From Rhodopseudomonas boonkerdii (lineage in GTDB: Bacteria > Pseudomonadota > Alphaproteobacteria > Rhizobiales > Xanthobacteraceae), in contig NZ_CP036537.1 of the NCBI RefSeq assembly GCF_021184025.1, positions 3,534,001-3,598,000 of the forward strand: a stretch of DNA of 64,000 nucleotides, written 5' to 3'. Below, piece by piece: positions 41,627 to 51,195 of the stretch (position 1 is its first letter; the number at the start of each line of letters is the position of its first letter). A program made the position numbers and the translations under genes. Under the pieces are notes generated by a model. The model was given only the letters and a program-made list of their open reading frames with translations, was not told the origin of the DNA and searched no databases.

Positions 41627-43111
41627 TCAGAGCCCGAGCTTGCTCTTGAGTAGCTCGTTGACTGCCTGCGGATTGGCCTTGCCACCCGACGACTTCATCA
41701 CCTGGCCGACGAACCAGCCCATCAATGCCGGCTTCGCCTGCGCCTGCGCCACCTTGTCGGGATTCGCCGCGATGATGTCGTCCACCACCTTCTCGATGGC
41801 GCCCATGTCGGTAACCTGCTTCATGCCGCGCTCTTCCACCAGTAGGCGCGGGTCGCCACCTTCCGTCCAGACGATCTCGAACAGATCCTTGGCGATCTTG
41901 CCGGAGATCGTCCCCTCCCCGATCAGGTCGATGATGGCAGACATCTGCGCCGCCGACACCGGCGAGGACGCGATGTCCTGGCCTTCCTTGTTGAGGCGGC
42001 CGAACAGCTCGTTGATCACCCAGTTGGCGGCCAGCTTGCCGTCGCGCGCCTTGTCCTTGAGACCGTCGATGACCGCCTCGTAGAACTCCGCGCTCTCGCG
42101 CTCGGCCACCAGCACGGCGGCATCGTAGTCCGACAGGCCGAACGCGCTGACGAACCGCGCCTTCTTGTCATCCGGCAGTTCCGGCAGGCTTGCCCTCAGC
42201 TCTTCGACAAGCGCTTCGCTGAGTTCCAGCGGCAACAGATCGGGATCCGGGAAGTAGCGATAGTCATGCGCCTCTTCCTTCGAACGCATTGAGCGCGTCT
42301 CACCCTTGTTGGGATCGTAGAGGCGGGTTTCCTGCTCGATCACGCCGCCGTCTTCGAGGATGCCGATCTGGCGGCGTGCCTCGTAATCGATGGCTTGGCC
42401 GATGAAACGGATCGAATTGACGTTCTTGATCTCGCATCGCGTGCCGAACGGCTCACCCGGACGGCGGACCGACACGTTGCAGTCGGCGCGCAGGTTGCCC
42501 TTTTCCATGTCGCCATCACAGGTGCCGAGATAGCGCAGGATGGTGCGCAGCTTCGACACATAGGCCTGAGCCTGCTCGCTCGACCGCATGTCGGGCTTGG
42601 AGACGATCTCCATCAGCGCCACGCCCGAGCGATTGAGATCGACCGAGGTGCTGGACGGATTGCGGTCATGCACCAGCTTGCCCGCATCCTGTTCGAGATG
42701 CACGCGCTCGATGCCGACGGTGGCGATGCTGCCGTCGGCAAGCTCGATGGTGACCTCGCCCTCGCCCACGATCGGCGACTTGTACTGGCTGATCTGGTAA
42801 CCCTGCGGCAGGTCCGGATAGAAATAGTTCTTGCGGTCGAAAGTCGAGCGCCGGTTGATCACAGCCTTCAGGCCGAGCCCGGTGCGCACCGCCTGACGGA
42901 CGCATTCCTCATTGATGACCGGCAACATGCCCGGCATCGCCGCGTCCACCAGCGACACATGGGTGTTCGGTGCGCCACCGAAGGCGGTGGACGAGCCGGA
43001 GAACAGCTTCGCCTTGGACGTGACCTGGGCGTGGATCTCCAGACCGATGACCATTTCCCAGTCGCCGGTGGCGCCCTTGATGAGCTTGGAAGGTTTGACA
43101 GGTGCGTTCAT
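41627..43111 (-). CDS. gatB: Aspartyl/glutamyl-tRNA amidotransferase subunit B
   Basis: A 494-residue subunit of the GatCAB complex, which converts Glu-tRNA(Gln) and Asp-tRNA(Asn) to the amide forms. Visible are [19 protein letters not shown] near the N-terminus, the [15 protein letters not shown] signature, the catalytic cradle domain to about residue 300, and the helical plus YqeY-like tail ([20 protein letters not shown]). The length is normal. gatA and gatC lie about 6 kb away in the same orientation, separated by the sulfur cluster. Confidence 0.97.
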   Translation of the reverse strand: MNAPVKPSKLIKGATGDWEMVIGLEIHAQVTSKAKLFSGSSTAFGGAPNTHVSLVDAAMPGMLPVINEECVRQAVRTGLGLKAVINRRSTFDRKNYFYPDLPQGYQISQYKSPIVGEGEVTIELADGSIATVGIERVHLEQDAGKLVHDRNPSSTSVDLNRSGVALMEIVSKPDMRSSEQAQAYVSKLRTILRYLGTCDGDMEKGNLRADCNVSVRRPGEPFGTRCEIKNVNSIRFIGQAIDYEARRQIGILEDGGVIEQETRLYDPNKGETRSMRSKEEAHDYRYFPDPDLLPLELSEALVEELRASLPELPDDKKARFVSAFGLSDYDAAVLVAERESAEFYEAVIDGLKDKARDGKLAANWVINELFGRLNKEGQDIASSPVSAAQMSAIIDLIGEGTISGKIAKDLFEIVWTEGGDPRLLVEERGMKQVTDMGAIEKVVDDIIAANPDKVAQAQAKPALMGWFVGQVMKSSGGKANPQAVNELLKSKLGL

Positions 43112-43204
43112 GGCGCGGTTCTACAGCGACGGAAGGCGCGGGAAAACCCCTTCCGTCGCCCTACCTTGACCCGACGCTTGGCAGGAGTGGCCGGCCGAAC
43201 GGCG

Positions 43205-44176
43205 CTAGCGGCCCACCGCGATGACGTGATCCCTGATCGGCGCCGGCTTCGGCAGCAACTTGCTGCCGACCAGCCAGTCGTTGAGGCTTTCCAGCGCCAC
43301 CAGTTCCTTTTCACCGACCGGGACGGGCTCGTCGTTCCGGTAATTGGCGACCCGTGTCGCGACCGCCGGGCTCAGCTTGAGCTCCTGCACCCAGAGCCGA
43401 GCAGCTTCCTCGCGATTCTGCTGCGCCCAGCGCGCGGATTCCCGGAGATCCTCAAGGACATCCTTCAGCAGTTCAGGATGCTCCGCGGCGAACGGCGTCC
43501 GCACGACATAGACCACCGCATTCTGCGAGCCGAACTCGCTTGCCTGCGCGATCACGCGCGCATCGCCATCGACCAGCGCAGTGGGAAAGAAGATGCTCCA
43601 GGCGGACCATGCATCCACATGCCCGTTGGCGAAAGCTACCGCGGAATCCACCGGGCTGAGGAAGGCGCGCTTTACCGCCGTCGACGCAACTCCGGCTTTC
43701 TCCAGCGCCTTGGTCAGCTGATAGTCACCTGTCCCGCCGCGATTGACGGCCACAGTGCGGCCGGCGAGATCCGCGACGGTCTTGATGTTTGATCCATTCC
43801 TGACCACGATACCCGAAGAGTCACCTGCATCCCACTGATAGGCGAACAGCGAGATGGGCGCGGTGCCGACCAGCGAAGAGATCGCAGCGCTCGAACTACC
43901 GATGGTGATATCGATCGCATTGGCGTTGAGCGCCTCCGCCGCCGGCGCATAGGCGAGGAACGGCCCGACCCAGGCGACCTTGATGTTCCTGGCAGCCAGA
44001 CGCTTCTCCAGCGTGCCGCGCAGCCGGCTGATCGACAGCGGCTCAGGCCCGCGCAGGTAACCGAGCCGGAGCGTTACCGGCGCCTCCGGCGACGCGGCCT
44101 CGGCCACGGACACGGCGCCAAGACCAGCGAGAAACGCGGCAGCCACCCGCAAGAAAATAGAGCGTAACATCGTCAT
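43205..44176 (-). CDS. Aliphatic sulfonate-type ABC substrate-binding protein (SsuA-like)
   Basis: A 323-residue exported binding protein with a signal peptide (residues 1-28, ending SVAEAA). The mature protein starts VTLRLGYLRGPEPL and has the SsuA/TauA-type domains: DITIGSSSAAISSL, then SGIVVRNGSNIKTVADLAGRTVAVNRG and HVDAWSAWSIFF. Its start overlaps the monooxygenase stop (ATGA), so the two are translationally coupled. No permease or ATPase follows, so uptake must rely on components elsewhere. ATG 44170 is an alternative start. Confidence 0.88.
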   Translation of the reverse strand: MTMLRSIFLRVAAAFLAGLGAVSVAEAASPEAPVTLRLGYLRGPEPLSISRLRGTLEKRLAARNIKVAWVGPFLAYAPAAEALNANAIDITIGSSSAAISSLVGTAPISLFAYQWDAGDSSGIVVRNGSNIKTVADLAGRTVAVNRGGTGDYQLTKALEKAGVASTAVKRAFLSPVDSAVAFANGHVDAWSAWSIFFPTALVDGDARVIAQASEFGSQNAVVYVVRTPFAAEHPELLKDVLEDLRESARWAQQNREEAARLWVQELKLSPAVATRVANYRNDEPVPVGEKELVALESLNDWLVGSKLLPKPAPIRDHVIAVGR

Positions 44177-45291
44177 CCCCGTGCAGCATTGAAGAACGGA
44201 CCGATCGCATGGCCAGCCTCGCGCCGGTCGCCGCGATCGAAGGGAAGCAGCGGCAGCAGCAAGTCCGCCACCCGGTAGGTTTCCTCCAGCAACGGCTGGC
44301 CGGATACGATGAAGGTGTCGAAGCCGACATCGCGATATTCCAGGATGCGTGCAGCGACGGTTTCGGGATCGCCGACGATGGCAGTGCCGGGCCCGTTGCG
44401 CACCAGCCCGAACCCGGCCCAAAGATCCGGATAGACCTCCAGCTCGCGCGCATGTTTCGGCTTCTGTGTACCGACGATGTCGCGCATGCGACGCTGGCCG
44501 ACAGAATCCGAGGACGCGTTGCGCGCCTGGGCGCCGGCCACGGCGGTGTCGTCCATTCGATCGAGCAACCATTGCGCAGCGTCCCACGCCTCCTGCTTGG
44601 TCTCGCGGACGATCAGATTGATGCGAAGACCAAACTTCACCGTGCGGCCGAGCGCCTTGGCGCGCTCGCGCACCGCCTTGATCTTCTCGGCAGCCTGCGG
44701 CGGCGGCTCACCCCAGGTCAGATAGGTGTCTGCATGACGCGCAGCGACTGACAGCGCCGGCTCCGAGGAGCCGCCGAAGAACAACGGCGGATATGGCTTC
44801 TGCACCGGCGGCAACCGCAGCTGTGCGTTGCGCAGGTTAAGATACCTGCCCTGGAAATCGACCACCTCGCCCGCAATCAGGCGGCGATACAAACCCCAAT
44901 ATTCGTCCGTCAGGGCATAGCGTTCGTCATGACCGAGCTCGATGCCATAAGGCGGCATCTGGTGCTGTTCGCCGGTCACCATGTTGAGGATCAACCGACC
45001 ATCCGAAAACTGATCGAAAGTCGCCGCCTTTTGCGCCAGCATAAGCGGCGCCACGATGCCAGGGTGCACGGCAATGATAAACTTCATTCGCGTCGTGAGC
45101 GGGATCAGCGATGCGCCTAGCACCCACGCATCGTGCTCACCGCCACCGGTCGCCAGCAACGCGCCGGTATAGCCGAGATGATCGACCGCACGCGCGACCT
45201 GGGCAAGATAGGCATGATCGATGACGCGGCGGCCTTTCTCGCTCCAGGGATACGGGCCGTCCTGCGGGATCAGGTACCAGTAAATCTCCAT
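44173..45291 (-). CDS. LLM-class alkanesulfonate monooxygenase (SsuD-like)
   Basis: A 372-residue FMNH2-dependent monooxygenase of the bacterial luciferase family. It starts MEIYWYLIPQDGPYPW, with FIIAVHPGIVAPLMLAQKAA (TIM-barrel strand 2 region), GRLILNMVTG, PYPPLFFGGSSEPALSVAA and GDPETVAARILEYRDVGFD near the end. SsuD enzymes release sulfite from alkanesulfonates using reduced flavin supplied by a separate reductase (SsuE), which is not in the window. GGGAGG precedes the ATG. The gene lies 11 bp after the DszB-like gene and overlaps the SsuA-like gene. Confidence 0.9.
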   Translation of the reverse strand: MEIYWYLIPQDGPYPWSEKGRRVIDHAYLAQVARAVDHLGYTGALLATGGGEHDAWVLGASLIPLTTRMKFIIAVHPGIVAPLMLAQKAATFDQFSDGRLILNMVTGEQHQMPPYGIELGHDERYALTDEYWGLYRRLIAGEVVDFQGRYLNLRNAQLRLPPVQKPYPPLFFGGSSEPALSVAARHADTYLTWGEPPPQAAEKIKAVRERAKALGRTVKFGLRINLIVRETKQEAWDAAQWLLDRMDDTAVAGAQARNASSDSVGQRRMRDIVGTQKPKHARELEVYPDLWAGFGLVRNGPGTAIVGDPETVAARILEYRDVGFDTFIVSGQPLLEETYRVADLLLPLLPFDRGDRREAGHAIGPFFNAARG

Positions 45292-45302
45292 TCCAACCTC
45301 CC

Positions 45303-46367
45303 TTATCCCTGTCGCAACAGCTCATGCGCGAGCGCGAGCGGCTCTGGATTGATCCAGCCAGTCACGTCGAAATCTTTTGTGATGAAGCCATGACGCAGCA
45401 GGAAGTCCTTCTGGCTCGCCAGCCCCTGTCGCCGGATCTCGGACAGATCGAGACCAAAGTTGTGTGGCGCGCTCGCACCATAGGCGGCGCGCGCTTCGTC
45501 AGCCGATCGGCCAACCTCCTTACCGATGATGTCGAACACCTCGGCCGGATGCGCCACGGCCCAGTGTGACGCGTGCAGCAACACCGCGAGATAGCGCGCC
45601 ACCAGATCCGGCCGCTCCTGCGCCGTGCGCCGATCGACCGTCACTGGCCGCGGATTACCGTTGTTCACACGGCGCAACGGATCCGGTTGCTCGGCCAGAT
45701 TGATCAGGGGGCGCAAGCCATGCGCCGTTACCGTTCCGAGTCCAGGCGCGCCCTTCACATAGATCGCATCGACATCACCGCGCACGAGCGCATCCGCTTC
45801 CAATTCGTGAAAACGGCCATTGGCGATGCCCGCCGCCACCGCAAATGTCGGTTGATCGCTCGTGATATCGACGAGCTCATTCTCGGCGAGCTGAATACCA
45901 GCGACCGCAAGACCAGACTCGATTCCGCGGAGCGACATGGCGCGCGCAAAATCGACACGCTGGCCGTGCTGCTTGGGCAAACCTATCTTTCTGCCGCGCA
46001 GATCGGCGAGAGAATGAATGTCTGAATCCGCGCGAACGACGATAGCCTGATACTCGTCGATCCATGTCAGCGCCACGGTCACGGTGTCACGGCCTTCCGA
46101 TCGTGCCCAGATCGCAGGAATGTTGCCGCCTTCGCGAAACAAGCCGGGCAAGGAGTGATCGAAATGCGAGATGTTCACGCGAGGATCGTCGGAGTCGCGG
46201 ATCGACTTCAGCACAATTCCGGATTTTGCGAATTCATCGCGCAGCAACCCGAGATCAAGCGCAATGCCGGATGCGGTTGGAACAGGACAACGCGTGTACC
46301 ACAGCTCATCGACAGAGGATGATCTTTCAAACTCGCTTGGTATCAGTCGTTGCGTCGTTACAGTCAT
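45303..46367 (-). CDS. DszB-like (sulfinate desulfinase-type) protein without signal peptide
   Basis: A 354-residue protein of the SsuA/periplasmic-binding fold but with no signal peptide, so cytoplasmic. It keeps the pattern of 2'-hydroxybiphenyl-2-sulfinate desulfinase DszB: Cys27 in YTRCPVPTAS, a His in ISHFDHS (His68) and an Arg in FREGGNIP (Arg78), with the same 10-residue His-Arg spacing as His60/Arg70 in the Rhodococcus enzyme. A binding-protein core follows (SLADLRGRKIGLP). It would cleave a C-S bond of a sulfinate to sulfite. Two ATGs exist (46373, 46367); AGGAG fits the second. It is first gene of the operon with the SsuD- and SsuA-like genes. The substrate is unknown. Confidence 0.75.
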   Translation of the reverse strand: MTVTTQRLIPSEFERSSSVDELWYTRCPVPTASGIALDLGLLRDEFAKSGIVLKSIRDSDDPRVNISHFDHSLPGLFREGGNIPAIWARSEGRDTVTVALTWIDEYQAIVVRADSDIHSLADLRGRKIGLPKQHGQRVDFARAMSLRGIESGLAVAGIQLAENELVDITSDQPTFAVAAGIANGRFHELEADALVRGDVDAIYVKGAPGLGTVTAHGLRPLINLAEQPDPLRRVNNGNPRPVTVDRRTAQERPDLVARYLAVLLHASHWAVAHPAEVFDIIGKEVGRSADEARAAYGASAPHNFGLDLSEIRRQGLASQKDFLLRHGFITKDFDVTGWINPEPLALAHELLRQG

Positions 46368-46493
46368 CGACATCTCCTGTAAGAAATCGAGCGCGTCGTG
46401 ACGTTTCGATAGACCAACATCGATGGGTGAACGACCGAAAAAGAACGACGAAGCGTAGTTTGAAATGAACGCGCTGTTCTGAGGAGAGATGCC

Positions 46494-47378
46494 ATGACTT
46501 TTGTTCTCCGTGTTGGCGTCCACGCCAATAATCCCTCTCTGCTCGTGCTCAGCCAGAATGGGCTACTCGAACAACGCATCGCCGCGCGCGACGGGCGCGT
46601 GGAGTGGTTGAAGATCGCCGCCGGCGCACGCACTGTCGAATATGTCGGCGCCAATCTGATCCAGGTCGGAGGCACCGGCCTCACGCCGCCGATCGCTGCG
46701 CAAGCCAAAGGCGTGCCGATCGTCACTTTCGCAGCATCGGAAGCGCGCGCGGTGGGCGGGATCTATGTTCGCAAGGACAGCAAGGTGAAGACCATTACCG
46801 ATCTCGCCGGCAAGACGATCTCGCTTGCCGTCGGGTCGTGGTTGCAGGCTTTGCTGGCTACGGCACTCGATCGCGACGGACTGAGCTGGAACGATATCGT
46901 TCCGCTCGATCTGACCGAGTCGGAATCGCGGCAGGCATTGCTGGCTGGCGACATCGATGCGTGGGTGTCGGGCGGCGGTTTACGCGGCGGCGCCGACGAG
47001 ATCCGTGCGATCGCCAATACCGGAGACCTGGTCAGCAATCCATCGGTGTTCTTCGCACGTCGCGATTTCGCAGAAGCACATCCGGACACGATTGCCGATG
47101 TTGCAAGCGCCCTGCAGGATACCGATCGCTGGATTGCACAACATCCCACAGAGGCTGCGGCGGTGCTCGCTCGCGTCGCCGACGGCCCGCTCGATATCGG
47201 CGAATGGGAAACGCATATCGCCCGGCGCCCGTGGGGCATTCATCAGATCGATGATCGCTTCATCGCCGACCAGCAGAAAGCTGCCGATATTTTCTTCAGG
47301 TTCGGGTTGCTGCCGCGCAAGATCGACATTCGCGATGCAATCTACCGCCATCCGCTGAATCTCGATCGCGCAGCGTAA
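46494..47378 (+). CDS. SsuA-like binding-fold protein lacking a signal peptide
   Basis: A 294-residue protein of the sulfonate/nitrate binding-protein family: MTFVLRVGVHANNPSLLVLS at the start, VGGIYVRKDSKVKTITDLAGKTISLAVG in the first lobe, DIDAWVSGGG in the second. An ideal AGGAGAG site precedes the ATG, and an in-frame stop lies a few codons upstream, so no leader is hidden. It lacks the Cys27 of the DszB-like neighbour. It diverges from the sulfur operon with 126 bp between starts. It may be a cytosolic ligand sensor, an enzyme of this fold or a leaderless remnant. Confidence 0.8.
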   Translation: MTFVLRVGVHANNPSLLVLSQNGLLEQRIAARDGRVEWLKIAAGARTVEYVGANLIQVGGTGLTPPIAAQAKGVPIVTFAASEARAVGGIYVRKDSKVKTITDLAGKTISLAVGSWLQALLATALDRDGLSWNDIVPLDLTESESRQALLAGDIDAWVSGGGLRGGADEIRAIANTGDLVSNPSVFFARRDFAEAHPDTIADVASALQDTDRWIAQHPTEAAAVLARVADGPLDIGEWETHIARRPWGIHQIDDRFIADQQKAADIFFRFGLLPRKIDIRDAIYRHPLNLDRAA

Positions 47379-47434
47379 AGTGCACCGGCGAAGTGCAGGC
47401 AGCGGGATCAACGCCGCTTCCTGCACCTGCCTTC

Positions 47435-48823
47435 TCACATCCCCTGCACAAACGCCCGGAATACCGGGCTCGCGCGCAGCGTATCGCGTCCGGCGGCGAT
47501 CACCTCGTCCACTTGCGCCTGAGGCAGCTGGAAACGTGTCGGAATCGCCTCGAGCATCGCCGCTCGCGCGGGATCGAGCTGGTCGAAGCCGAGCCGCCCG
47601 ACGAAGAGCTGCAGATCGTTGCAGCGCCAGCCGGGACCGGCACCGTAGCGCGCGCGATCGGCCGCGGACAGACCGCACCGCCAGCGCACCAAGGCCGATT
47701 GCCAGTCCTTCATGGTACGCTCGAACGCGGTGTAGCTCGATCCGACACTGGCATCGATGGTGGTATCCACGGCGGCCTTGATGAGCTCGACGCCATTCGG
47801 CCCCTCCACCGTATTGATCCAGTCACCGGACAGGCCCGTTTTCGAATCCACCACCAACAAAACGCCACGGCGCAGCCGCACCGCTTGCTGCGGCGCCAGC
47901 GGGCCATAAGGTGTCTCGGAGGACTCACGCACGATGGTCAGCGGAGCAACACCGTAATTGTCGACCAGACCGCCATCCAACAGCTTGATGAACGGTACCG
48001 CGCCTTCGCGATAACGCAGCACCGCCTTTGCATAGGAACTCAGCATCGGCGACGTATTGGGATTGGAGGCCGCGCGCGTCACCCAGCGCGGCAGCGGCTC
48101 CTTGCAGGTACCGGGGAAGGCCTGAACCACCGCTGGCGCGAAAGCGAGCGGAACGGCGGCGGAGGCCGCCACGGCAGCCGACAGCGGATATTTGTTCAGG
48201 TCGCTGCAGATGGCGGAAAACGCCGTTTCGTTGAAAACAAAGGGCACCCGGTTATAGATGTCGGACGCATTGAGCCAAACCCGCAACGAGCCACGATTGC
48301 GCAGGCTTGCAAAGGTTGCGTTGTCGAACAGGTTGGCATCGAGCCAGGCCGTGAAGGCCTTTGAATCGTTGATGCCGCCTCCGAGTGCGCGGCCGATGGT
48401 GCCGAGCGAGAGCTGCGTGTTGAGCGGCGCTTCCGCATTCTGCAGCAGGAAGCGCTCGCGGAAATCGGACAGGGCCGCGCGCTTCTTCAAGCCGAAATAG
48501 GCTGCCGTCACCGAACCGCCGGAGACACCGGACAGAAAATCGATCCGTTCGAGCATCGTATCTGATGCGCCGCGCACCGGCATGCGGCTGAGTTCGTCCA
48601 GCACGCCGAACGAGAAAGCGGCAGCGCGCGTACCGCCGCCGGAAAACGAGAAACCGATCAGGAGATCGTCGCGCTCGGCGGGATCGGTAAAGTCGATGCC
48701 GTAGTCGGGATCGAGAACGGCGCCGGCCAATGGCACGTTGACGGGAATATTGTAGACCGAGGTGCAGCCGAGCAGCAGCGCACAAGTCGCAGCGACCGCA
48801 CCGATCGAACGAAACACACGCAT
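47435..48823 (-). CDS. Patatin-like phospholipase lipoprotein
   Basis: A 462-residue putative lipoprotein: lipobox LLLGCTSV with acylated Cys near residue 20. The patatin domain has the oxyanion loop FSFSGGGTRAAAFS (about 58-71), nucleophile elbow GVSGGSV (Ser of GxSxG near 100) and the Asp of the dyad in DGGLVDNYG. A conserved late segment (FQLPQAQVDEVIAAGRD) ends the protein. It should hydrolyse acyl esters of lipids at the membrane surface. A GTG one codon upstream is an alternative start. It is probably independent of its neighbours. Confidence 0.88.
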   Translation of the reverse strand: MRVFRSIGAVAATCALLLGCTSVYNIPVNVPLAGAVLDPDYGIDFTDPAERDDLLIGFSFSGGGTRAAAFSFGVLDELSRMPVRGASDTMLERIDFLSGVSGGSVTAAYFGLKKRAALSDFRERFLLQNAEAPLNTQLSLGTIGRALGGGINDSKAFTAWLDANLFDNATFASLRNRGSLRVWLNASDIYNRVPFVFNETAFSAICSDLNKYPLSAAVAASAAVPLAFAPAVVQAFPGTCKEPLPRWVTRAASNPNTSPMLSSYAKAVLRYREGAVPFIKLLDGGLVDNYGVAPLTIVRESSETPYGPLAPQQAVRLRRGVLLVVDSKTGLSGDWINTVEGPNGVELIKAAVDTTIDASVGSSYTAFERTMKDWQSALVRWRCGLSAADRARYGAGPGWRCNDLQLFVGRLGFDQLDPARAAMLEAIPTRFQLPQAQVDEVIAAGRDTLRASPVFRAFVQGM

Positions 48824-48998
48824 CACCGTCTACCGATCCCCAACCGGGTCGCATCCGCGCGACCGTCTCCGAACCATCCCCATCCGGAGCCGCCATCCGC
48901 ACAATACCGCGAACCATTGCCAATTTACGCAAGCGGACAATCGCGCCCGCAACATGGCTAATGAAAGGTGAAACGGCAGGCGGGTCGGAGCAGCGCGC

Positions 48999-50474
48999 CT
49001 ACCACCACTTGTTCGGCGTGAAGCGGCCCGATGCCTGTTCGATCACTTCGCCGAGCGAGAACAGCGTCTCCTCGTCGAAGGGACGGCCGATCAGTTGCAG
49101 GCCGAGCGGCAGCCCTTGCGCGTCCTTGCCGGCGGGCACCGCGATGCCCGGCAGGCCCGCCATATTCACCGTCACCGTGAAGATGTCGTTGAGATACATC
49201 TCGATCGGGTCGGCGCCGCCCTTCTCGCCGATGCCGAAGGCGGCCGACGGCGTCGCGGGCGTCAGGATCGCGTGGATACCCTTGGCAAAGCAGTCCTCAA
49301 AATCCTTCTTGATCAGCGTGCGGACCTTTTGCGCACGAAGATAATAGGCATCGTAATAGCCGGCGGAGAGCACATAGGTGCCGATCATGACGCGGCGACG
49401 CACTTCCGCGCCAAAACCTTCGGCGCGGGTGTTCTCATACATGTCGACGATGTTGCGGCCGGGCACGCGCAGGCCGTAGCGCACGCCGTCATAGCGCGCG
49501 AGATTCGACGAGGCTTCCGCAGGCGCCACGATGTAATAAGCCGGCAGCGCGTATTTGGTGTGCGGCAGCGACACCTCGACAAGTTCGGCCCCTGCTGCCT
49601 CAAGCTGCTTCGCGCCATCCTGCCAGAGTTTTTCGATCTCGGCCGGCATGCCGTCGATGCGGTATTCCCTGGGAATACCGATCTTCATGCCCTTCACGGA
49701 TTTGCCGATGGCGGCTTCGTAATCGGGTACTTCGCGATCGACCGATGTCGAGTCCTTCGGATCGTAACCGGCCATCGAGCGCATCAGGATCGCGGTGTCG
49801 CGCACGGTGCGCGCAACGGGACCGGCCTGATCGAGCGACGACGCGAATGCCACCGTGCCCCAGCGCGAGCAACGACCATAGGTCGGCTTCAGGCCGACGA
49901 TGCCGGTGAAGGCGGCGGGCTGGCGGATCGAGCCGCCAGTGTCGGTGGCGGTGGCACCGAGGCAGAGATTGGCAGCGACCGCGGACGCGGAACCGCCGGA
50001 CGAGCCGCCCGGCACCAGATTGACGTCCGAGCCTTCGCGGCGCCACGGATTGATCACCGGGCCGAAGCACGAGGTCTCGTTGGCCGAGCCCATGGCGAAT
50101 TCGTCATTGTTAAGTTTGCCGAGCATGACCGCACCGTCGCGCCAGAGCTGCGCGGTCACGGTCGACTCGTAAGGCGGCACGAAATTGCCGAGAATCTTCG
50201 AGCACGCCGTGGTGCGTACGTCCTTGGTCGCGAACAGATCCTTGATGCCGAGCGGAATGCCGCCGAGCGGACCGCCCTCGCCCTTCGCGATCTTCGCATC
50301 GGCCGCCTGCGCCATGGCGCGCGCCTGCTCCGGCGTCTCCAGCACATAGGCGTTGAGCACGCGGGCGTCTTCCATCGCCTTGAGATGCGCATCGGTGAGT
50401 TCCACCGACGTGAAAGACTTGTTCGCGAGGCCGTCGCGGGCCTCGGCGAGCGTGAGCGACGTCAGATCTGTCAT
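48999..50474 (-). CDS. gatA: Aspartyl/glutamyl-tRNA amidotransferase subunit A
   Basis: A 491-residue amidase-signature enzyme that liberates ammonia from glutamine for GatCAB. The Ser-cisSer-Lys triad region is visible: [10 protein letters not shown] (Lys near 78) and [17 protein letters not shown] (cis-Ser and nucleophile Ser near 155-180), followed by [24 protein letters not shown]. Its ATG directly follows the stop of the 77-residue gene upstream with no gap, indicating translational coupling in the gatC-small gene-gatA operon. Confidence 0.97.
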   Translation of the reverse strand: MTDLTSLTLAEARDGLANKSFTSVELTDAHLKAMEDARVLNAYVLETPEQARAMAQAADAKIAKGEGGPLGGIPLGIKDLFATKDVRTTACSKILGNFVPPYESTVTAQLWRDGAVMLGKLNNDEFAMGSANETSCFGPVINPWRREGSDVNLVPGGSSGGSASAVAANLCLGATATDTGGSIRQPAAFTGIVGLKPTYGRCSRWGTVAFASSLDQAGPVARTVRDTAILMRSMAGYDPKDSTSVDREVPDYEAAIGKSVKGMKIGIPREYRIDGMPAEIEKLWQDGAKQLEAAGAELVEVSLPHTKYALPAYYIVAPAEASSNLARYDGVRYGLRVPGRNIVDMYENTRAEGFGAEVRRRVMIGTYVLSAGYYDAYYLRAQKVRTLIKKDFEDCFAKGIHAILTPATPSAAFGIGEKGGADPIEMYLNDIFTVTVNMAGLPGIAVPAGKDAQGLPLGLQLIGRPFDEETLFSLGEVIEQASGRFTPNKWW

Positions 50475-50708
50475 CTATTTATTGACCGGGCTGCAGAAGA
50501 AGGGAGAGAGCGTCTTGTCGTCTTCGGGGGCCTCGCCGTTGAACTGGGCGCGGCGTTTCTTGTCGTCTTCGAGCTGCGCGGCCTGCACCTTGTCTAGAAT
50601 GGCATCCATGGCGGCGTCCACATCCTTCATCTCGCCCTGACGTTCCATCTGGTCGAGATAATCCATGTAGAGGCTGTAAGCCTTCTCATCGTCGCAAAGC
50701 AGGCACAT
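50475..50708 (-). CDS. Small CxxC protein between gatC and gatA
   Basis: A 77-residue soluble, acidic protein beginning MCLLCDDEKAYSLYMDYLDQ, with a CxxC pair at residues 2-5, a helical Glu/Asp/Lys-rich middle and a third Cys near the end (FFCSPVNK). The CxxC could bind a metal. It lies 20 bp after gatC and abuts gatA. Similar small genes are seen in rhizobial genomes, but I know of no function. The location suggests a role linked to tRNA amidation or simple cotranscription. Confidence 0.75.
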   Translation of the reverse strand: MCLLCDDEKAYSLYMDYLDQMERQGEMKDVDAAMDAILDKVQAAQLEDDKKRRAQFNGEAPEDDKTLSPFFCSPVNK

Positions 50709-50728
50709 GGCCGTTTCCTGTCTCGCTG

Positions 50729-51016
50729 TTACTCGACGACTTTCGGCACCAGGAAGAAGTTGTCGTCGGCTTCCGGCGCATTCCGGGTGACGAGATCGAC
50801 GATCTCACCATCGGTCACGGCGTCGATGCGCTTCTTCATCTCCATCGGCATCACCGAGGTCATCGGCTCGACGCCGTCGACATTCACTTCCTGCAGCTGC
50901 TCGACGAAGGCCAGCATGGCATTCAGCTCGCCCTGCAGATGGGGAACCTCTTCCTCCTTGACCGCGATGCGCGCGAGATGCGCGATACGGCGAACGGTGG
51001 CAGCATCAACCGACAT
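50729..51016 (-). CDS. gatC: Aspartyl/glutamyl-tRNA amidotransferase subunit C
   Basis: A 95-residue subunit that wraps around and stabilises GatA. The typical features are there: [28 protein letters not shown] at the N-terminus, [11 protein letters not shown] in the middle and the terminal [10 protein letters not shown]. It is the first gene of the gatC-small CxxC gene-gatA operon. Confidence 0.96.
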   Translation of the reverse strand: MSVDAATVRRIAHLARIAVKEEEVPHLQGELNAMLAFVEQLQEVNVDGVEPMTSVMPMEMKKRIDAVTDGEIVDLVTRNAPEADDNFFLVPKVVE

Positions 51017-51101
51017 TTATATAGGGCCTCTGGGCGAAATCTGCCTGCCGTATAGCAGACAGAGCTTTCGCGCCGCAACCGCACGCCGGAACCGGCGTAG
51101 C

Positions 51102-51195
51102 CGTAGGGCGGACGAGCCGAAGGTGTATTCCGCCGTTCTTCGCCAATATCCGCCCGGCCGGCGGGCGGATTACGCTGCGCTTATCCGCCCTACGA
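51102..51195. repeat. Intergenic palindrome, family A, overlapping the nitronate monooxygenase stop
   Basis: Arms GTAGGGCGGACGAGCCGAAG and CTGCGCTTATCCGCCCTAC with inner GGCGGATTACGC. The right arm includes the TAG stop of the neighbouring minus-strand gene (51190-51192). Confidence 0.85.

Noticed and set aside
43205..47378. Complete sulfonate ABC importer (ssuABC)
   Set aside because: Only binding-fold proteins and a monooxygenase are encoded; there is no permease or ATPase gene in or beside the cluster.
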